Source: Tethya wilhelma (lineage: Eukaryota > Porifera > Demospongiae > Tethyida > Tethyidae). From it: a stretch of 64,000 nucleotides of DNA. Shown here one piece after another: positions 59,316 through 64,000 of the stretch (positions are counted from its first letter, which is position 1; each line of letters opens with the position of its first letter). Position numbers and translations under genes: made by a program. The stretch spans positions 8,699,455-8,763,454 of the forward strand of contig CAXIPT010000002.1 in the NCBI GenBank assembly GCA_964030475.1, given 5' to 3'. The notes below the pieces were generated by a model, which saw nothing but the letters and a program-made list of their open reading frames with translations, was not told the DNA's origin and did no database searches.

Positions 59316-59450
59316 GAATTCAAACTTGCAATCGACTCATGAAAATGAAGTAGTCATGTGCCGAAATTCAGAGACTTGCCTTGTTTCATTGCTTTTTACC
59401 GCACTGCCCATTCCTACACCTCTCATTTTTATAAAATTTTTACTATATTA
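59316..59450 (+). repeat. Partial family R copy (spacer end and right arm, subtype A)
   Basis: GAATTCAAACTTGCAATCGACTCATGAAAATGAAGTAGTC.. through CTCATTTTTATAAAATTTTTACTA. It starts a few bases after the ambiguous base 59308. A degenerate fragment of the CAGTCGAACCTC-type MITE follows to about 59620. Confidence 0.75.
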
Positions 59451-59594
59451 TAAACCTCTCAACAAAGGACGATTAATTCTTATATAGTTCGATCCCAAAA
59501 ACTTGAATTCCCTAATGACAAATAGAACCTTCAAGAAGAGGACAATCTCTCTAAAGAGGACAAACAAGCCAAATTTATATTGTCCCCAAAGTGT

Positions 59595-60413
59595 CTTTGT
59601 TCGGAGGTTTTACTGTACATCTCATTAGTTTGGGAAAATGATTAATTATGCCGCTCACTGAGATTATTTTTCATGTCCATAAAGATATATACAGTCTGAT
59701 TTATACTTTTGCTTTACCCACCCACAAACCTAGAGATTAGATTCTGATCTGCTCTCTGGCATACCTGACCAAACCCAGGAATTCTCTCTCTGTGAGACCT
59801 ACATGTATGCAATACACTGTCCTAAGGGGTATCCAGTGCTGCTATATACTGCATGATGAATTATAGGATCTCTTAGGGTTCAGTTCAAGAGCAAAGGTAG
59901 AATAATTATACCAGTGAGTGTCTGAGTGTAAGTACAATAGGGTGAAGGAATAGGTGTGGTCTGTGGGTATGTCTAATCTAATACAGCAGGAAAATATTAC
60001 ATTGTAAAGAATGGTTATGCCCAAGTTAAACTCTTGATTCTAGTCCACCAGCTTAGCAGGGAGTGATATACGAGTTAATACTCTTCCATTGTTCTCCCTT
60101 ACAATTCCATTTTGGTGTGCTAAAAACTTAAGCCTGTAATTTTTGGGGGACACTTTCTGTGTCTATAGGAGTACAAAGCACACTTAAGTGAAGTTGAGTG
60201 AGTGTTATGACCTCTGCACCCATCATCCATTGCAGCCAGACTCTGATGGGAGGTTTAGGGAAAAGAAGCTGTGGTTCAACCGTTCAAGTACATCACCATT
60301 ATTTCAAAGCCAAACCCTCTGTGGCAACTCAAAGAAACTCTTAGACTACCTGATGTAGTGAGGATACAGTACTAGTACACTCAGATATTGCCATAATATA
60401 GTTATGTTTAAAG
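59595..60413 (+). repeat. Inverted duplication, left copy (pairs with 62799-63605)
   Basis: The sequence from the TTTACTGTACATCTCATTAG region to CCATAATATAGTTATGTTTAAAG is found in reverse complement at 62799-63605 with scattered substitutions and indels. The left copy has an extra block at about 59655-59740. No coding frame is conserved. The following 60414-61307 shows no gene. Confidence 0.75.
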
Positions 60414-61307
60414 TTTTTCAATGCAAGCTAGCTAGTGAGTGTACAAACCTGTTTGGTGCTCAATACATGTATTAAATGTTGTTTTTAGGGCCTCGGATAT
60501 TTGTTACAATGATTTGATTGGCTCATTTTTTAAAAAAATCAAGTCATACATTATAATTTTGCTGTATGGTCAAAAGAAGAGGTCTGCGCATCTTAAGGTC
60601 ATGACGATTCCTCCCAGTTTGCGCAACTGTTGGCTGGAGGTCACATTCTGTGTCATAATAATTATTATTGTTAAGTACTTCATATAGTTATTCAGCAATG
60701 TTGTTTTACTTAACCCTTAAAATCCTTTGTTAGTTATATTGATTAGTTACTAAACCTCAAGAAAAAGTTTAGGACATACATAGCTCAATCTCTTTCCTTT
60801 GAGTGGGTGTGGGCAATTAGGTACATGCCATGGTCACTAAAGTGATAACTGAGTTCAAAGGTCAAACTAGCATGCATTCCATGGCCAGCACTCTGGCCAG
60901 CATCAGAGCTCGAGATAGTATTCTATGTGGCGCTATGAATATGATCCCACCCACTCAAAATATTTGGCACGTCAGTTAAACTTAAACATGCACAATTAAT
61001 AAAAGTTAATAATTATGAAGGTTATTTTGATAATTATTCGAGTAATATTGAGTATGCAATGGCCATGGAATGTTGTGGCACACATACAAGGATGGAATAT
61101 TGCTGTACAGTACAACATATATATGTTGACAAGTACAGGAACTGTACAGTTATAACATTAGTGTTGCTAGGCATGGCTGTGGCCTGATTTGTTTGGCATC
61201 ACATGATGCAGTACTATACTGTGATCCACTGTACAGTCTAGCTATATAATAATAATATAGCTTGTGTAAAGATATAGCCTTAGTCTTCACCAGTCAGTTG
61301 TATCATC

Positions 61308-61744
61308 ATGGCAAAATTGACTCAACGCAAGCAAAGAACAGAGATTATCATCAGACTTGTTGTTGTGGTAAGAGATGATTAAACTAAGTAACAATTGACT
61401 TTAAGTAACTAGCTAGAACTTTTTGGTTTCTCAATGATCATCATGCTGTACTGTGTGGATTACAGGGGGTGTTTGTGATGGCAATAATCAGTGGAGTATT
61501 GATCAGGACATTGAATCTCGATGATGGCAATAGCCAGATACTACGTGACTATGTATTCTACTTTTTCTACGTTTCACTTGATTTGACAGAGCTACAAAAC
61601 ATGACTGGATATGTTGTTATTGGATTGAGTTCACTTCTCTTGATGTATGAGATTATCATGATCGCTGCCAGTAACTCAGACTGTCTCAACCATGAACATC
61701 GTCTTCTAATGGTAGCATTAATTCCACAGCTCTATACCAACTAA
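61308..61744 (+). CDS. Small two-TM membrane protein, unknown
   Basis: Two exons, 61308-61367 and 61466-61744, join in phase 0 (GTTGTG|GTAAGA .. GATTACAG|GGG) to give 112 residues. A basic N-terminus (MAKLTQRKQRTE) leads into TM1 (IIIRLVVVGVFVMAIISGVLI). A loop with an NMT sequon follows, then TM2 (GYVVIGLSSLLLMYEIIMIAA) and a short tail. A donor-like site inside the last codons (ATG|GTAGCA, about 61710) could lead to further exons, so the 3' end is uncertain. It might be part of a tetraspan-type family, but I do not recognise it. It sits between the arms of the 59.6/62.8 kb inverted duplication. Confidence 0.45.
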
Positions 61745-62036
61745 TAACATTATCCAACTGATTTTCTTTCACGTAGGATTGTCAATGTAGATAAGAATGT
61801 ACACTGCAGTTGCAGAAGCCCCTAAGGTTATTACAATCAGCAGAAAAGTTAAGAAACCCTTGAAAACACAATGACACTTTAGAATTCACTGAAACTACTG
61901 AGACGCCAGCAAGAAGACGACACTATGTTGTTGCTAGCTTTTCATTACTGATAGTAAGTACATCACTATTATAATACTAAGACCTTAAGTGACCTTTTTG
62001 TATAAAGGTTAATTTATATAGGTGTATAGGTGTATG

Positions 62037-62037
<1 letters not shown>

Positions 62038-62079
<42 letters not shown>
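62038..62079. repeat. (TG)n microsatellite
   Basis: About 20 TG units directly before an inverted family R copy. The 73-residue ORF that runs through it is not a gene. Confidence 0.95.
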
Positions 62080-62080
<1 letters not shown>

Positions 62081-62092
62081 CTGTCTGCAATA

Positions 62093-62764
62093 TCATACGT
62101 ACGGTAGTACGTATAGTAGGAATGGGCCGACTGTCCCATTGACACAATACAAAATGTTCATGCTTATAAACTTTCAGGGAAAGAAAGCTAAGCCTTCAAA
62201 TGCATTTAATAGCCTCCCACAGACAGTTAGCTTACTGTATTAACCAAGAAGACTGGTAGAAAGTTTCTAGAGCACTCTGGAGAGAGCGCTCGCGAGAAGC
62301 CACAAGAGTGCAATTTTGTTCTCCTTCCTTTCTTCCTTCCTTCCTTCCTTCCTAACTGACTTACTTGAACGCGATTTCCAGACAAACAAAAGGCATTGAG
62401 CCAACTTTAACCATATAGTGGGACTTCATTTTATCGGTAGTACGTCCTTTTCGACTCGTTTGCTGGCGAAAACGCAGCAAACAAAATCTAGGCAGCTTTG
62501 AAACTCTCGATATAAAATACTGTACTTTTTATTTAGCCATTTTGATGTTGGTAAAGGTCGTCAATAGACCACGTGGTTTGCATGCATATAATGCGCATGC
62601 GCATCAAATGTACACCTTTTAGAGAGTCTCTACTGTGTGATTGTCTCCATACAATTGAGCACCTTGGTGTTTAAAAAAGTGAATGAACAAGTAGTAAAAA
62701 TTTTATAAAAATGAGAAGTGTAGGAATGGGCAGTGCGGTAAAAAGCAATGAAACAAGGCAAGTN
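62093..62764 (-). repeat. Reverse family R copy (subtype A), truncated at an 'n'
   Basis: Begins with the hairpin ATCATACGTACGGTAGTACGTAT and runs through the body and one arm to GCAAGT, where the ambiguous base 62764 interrupts it. Spacer and second arm are absent. Confidence 0.85.
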
Positions 62765-62798
62765 TTTGTAAACTCACTATATAGCTAGCTTGTATTGT

Positions 62799-63605
62799 AA
62801 CTTTAAACATAACTATTGTGGCAATATCGGAGTGTACTAGACTAAGTACTGTATCCTCACTACATCAGCAAGGGCATCTGCAATGAGTGCAAGTATTCGG
62901 TCAAGTTACGGTGTTCATATAATGTAGTCTAAGAGCTAGTTTCTTTGAGTTGCCACGGAGGGTTTGGTCTTTGAAATAGTGCATGGTGATGTACTTGAAC
63001 GGTTGAACCACAGCTTCTTTTCCCTAAACCTCCCATGCATCAGAGTCGGACTGCAATGGATGAAGGGTGCAGAGGTCATAACACTCACTCAACTCGTGTG
63101 CTATGTATACTCCTATATACACAGAAAGTGTCCCCCAAACACTACATACTAGCTTAAGTTTTTTAGCACACCAAAATGGAATTGTAAGGGAGAACAACGG
63201 AAGAGTATTAACTCGTATATATCACTCCCTGTAGAGCTGGTGCACTAGAATCAGAGTTTAACTTATGCATAACCATTCTTTAGAATGTAATAGTTTCCTG
63301 GTGGAAACTACTGTATTAGATTAGACATACCCACAGACCACACCTATTCCTTCACCCTATTGTACATACACTCAGACACTCACTGGTATAATTATTCTTC
63401 CTTTGCTCTTGAACTGCACCCTAAGAGATCCTATAATTCATCAGTAGCAGCACTGGATACCCCCAGGACAGTGTACTGCATACATGTAGGTCTCACAGAG
63501 AGAGAATTCCTGGCGGGTATGCCAGAGAGCAGATCAGAATCTAATCTCTAGCATAATATTAATCATTTTCCCAAACTAAGAGGTACAGTAAAACCTCTGA
63601 ACAAA
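62799..63605 (-). repeat. Inverted duplication, right copy (pairs with 59595-60413)
   Basis: Reverse complement of 59595-60413. It ends in TACAGTAAAACCTCTGAACAAAG, the terminus of a pogo-type MITE, which the left copy also carries. A third, same-orientation fragment (about 63625-63690) repeats the CTTAGGGTGCAGTTCAAGAGCAA block of the left copy. Confidence 0.75.
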
Positions 63606-63651
63606 GACACTTAATTTCAGGGGAGCTCTTAGGGTGCAGTTCAAGAGCAAA

Positions 63652-63966
63652 TTAAGGAAGAATAATTATACCAGTGAGTGTCTGAGTGTATCTATGGGTA
63701 AAATACCACATCACAGCTTTCACCAGTATTTGTTTGACAGCGTGATCAGGCATGGTAATAGAGACATCCATTTCATCGCTAAGTTCATCGGTTTCAGTGT
63801 AACTTTTTTGTTGTATACATGGTGACATCCCACATATTCTATCGATCATTTGTTGATACAAACAGTTAGAAATATCCAGACGTAGCACTGAATCAGAGGT
63901 GTTCACTACAGTTGATGACTTGCAAAAGTTGCATCCATATCTAGATGACGACATAATACCATTCAA
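63652..63966 (-). CDS. Possible exon of an unknown gene at the window edge
   Basis: Minus-strand ORF of 104 residues. Its last 13 or so residues lie in the repeated block at 63625-63690, so the coding part, if real, covers about 63700-63966. It has five cysteines and an acidic stretch (TETDELSDEMD). A GTGAAA donor near 63718 is possible. I recognise no domain. Confidence 0.2.
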   Translation of the reverse strand: MNGIMSSSRYGCNFCKSSTVVNTSDSVLRLDISNCLYQQMIDRICGMSPCIQQKSYTETDELSDEMDVSITMPDHAVKQILVKAVMWYFTHRYTQTLTGIIILP

Positions 63967-64000
63967 TTGCTTGTGGAGGTTTTCGTTTCTATTGGTTCCT

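Overview
The window looks like nuclear DNA of a marine sponge (demosponge; Amphimedon queenslandica is the likeliest source, by inference). It is AT-rich, has short introns with GT..AG borders, metazoan modules (Calx-beta, FN3, Death fold, a stonustoxin-like N-terminus fused to a P-loop GTPase) and very many non-autonomous transposons. There is no prokaryotic gene organisation, rRNA or CRISPR. Single 'n' characters and one run of eight mark assembly joins, and most of them sit at repeat edges.

Layout. 1-5.0 kb: a type II membrane, glycosyltransferase-like gene (minus strand), flanked by duplicated non-coding blocks and a full copy of the main repeat family. 5.0-14.4 kb: a tandem pair of secreted FAD amine oxidase (polyamine-oxidase-like) genes. 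I could splice the first through 12 exons into about 1078 residues: signal peptide, oxidase, two Ig-like/hyalin-like modules, two Calx-beta domains, two more Ig-like modules. Every intron is phase 1. The second copy keeps the oxidase and two Ig-like modules, then stops. 14.7-16.5 kb: a multi-pass membrane protein with a Cys-rich ectodomain (minus), convergent with the second oxidase gene. 16.5-21 kb: repeats only.

21.2-24.4 kb: a two-exon gene for coiled coil, helical/thioredoxin-like region and FN3 repeats, cut short at an 'n'. It is a paralogue of the middle of the large single-exon gene at 49.5-52.8 kb (minus), which is SNTX-like N-terminus + helical + Trx-like + FN3 + GTPase. 24.4-49.5 kb is mostly repeat-derived, with isolated exons: a Death-fold exon (32.9 kb), a membrane-anchored unknown with a decayed tandem copy (38-40.6 kb), and a terminal exon of a membrane protein (47.1 kb). 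54.7 kb: a small degenerate J-like protein. 55-59 kb: a right-handed beta-helix surface protein with three single-base frame breaks, preceded by a perfect 211-bp inverted repeat at an 'n'. 59.6-63.6 kb: an inverted duplication around a small two-TM gene.

The dominant repeat is a roughly 1-kb element made of two ~110-bp inverted arms plus a ~640-bp body, present in about a dozen full or partial copies. Several MITEs with clean target-site duplications are also seen, some nested.

The most unusual coding find is the oxidase/Calx-beta fusion with strictly phase-1 exons, a conserved lysine position occupied by arginine in both copies, and a duplicate that lost (or never gained) the Calx-beta half. 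All gene structures are read from ORFs and splice consensus by eye; no transcript evidence was available.
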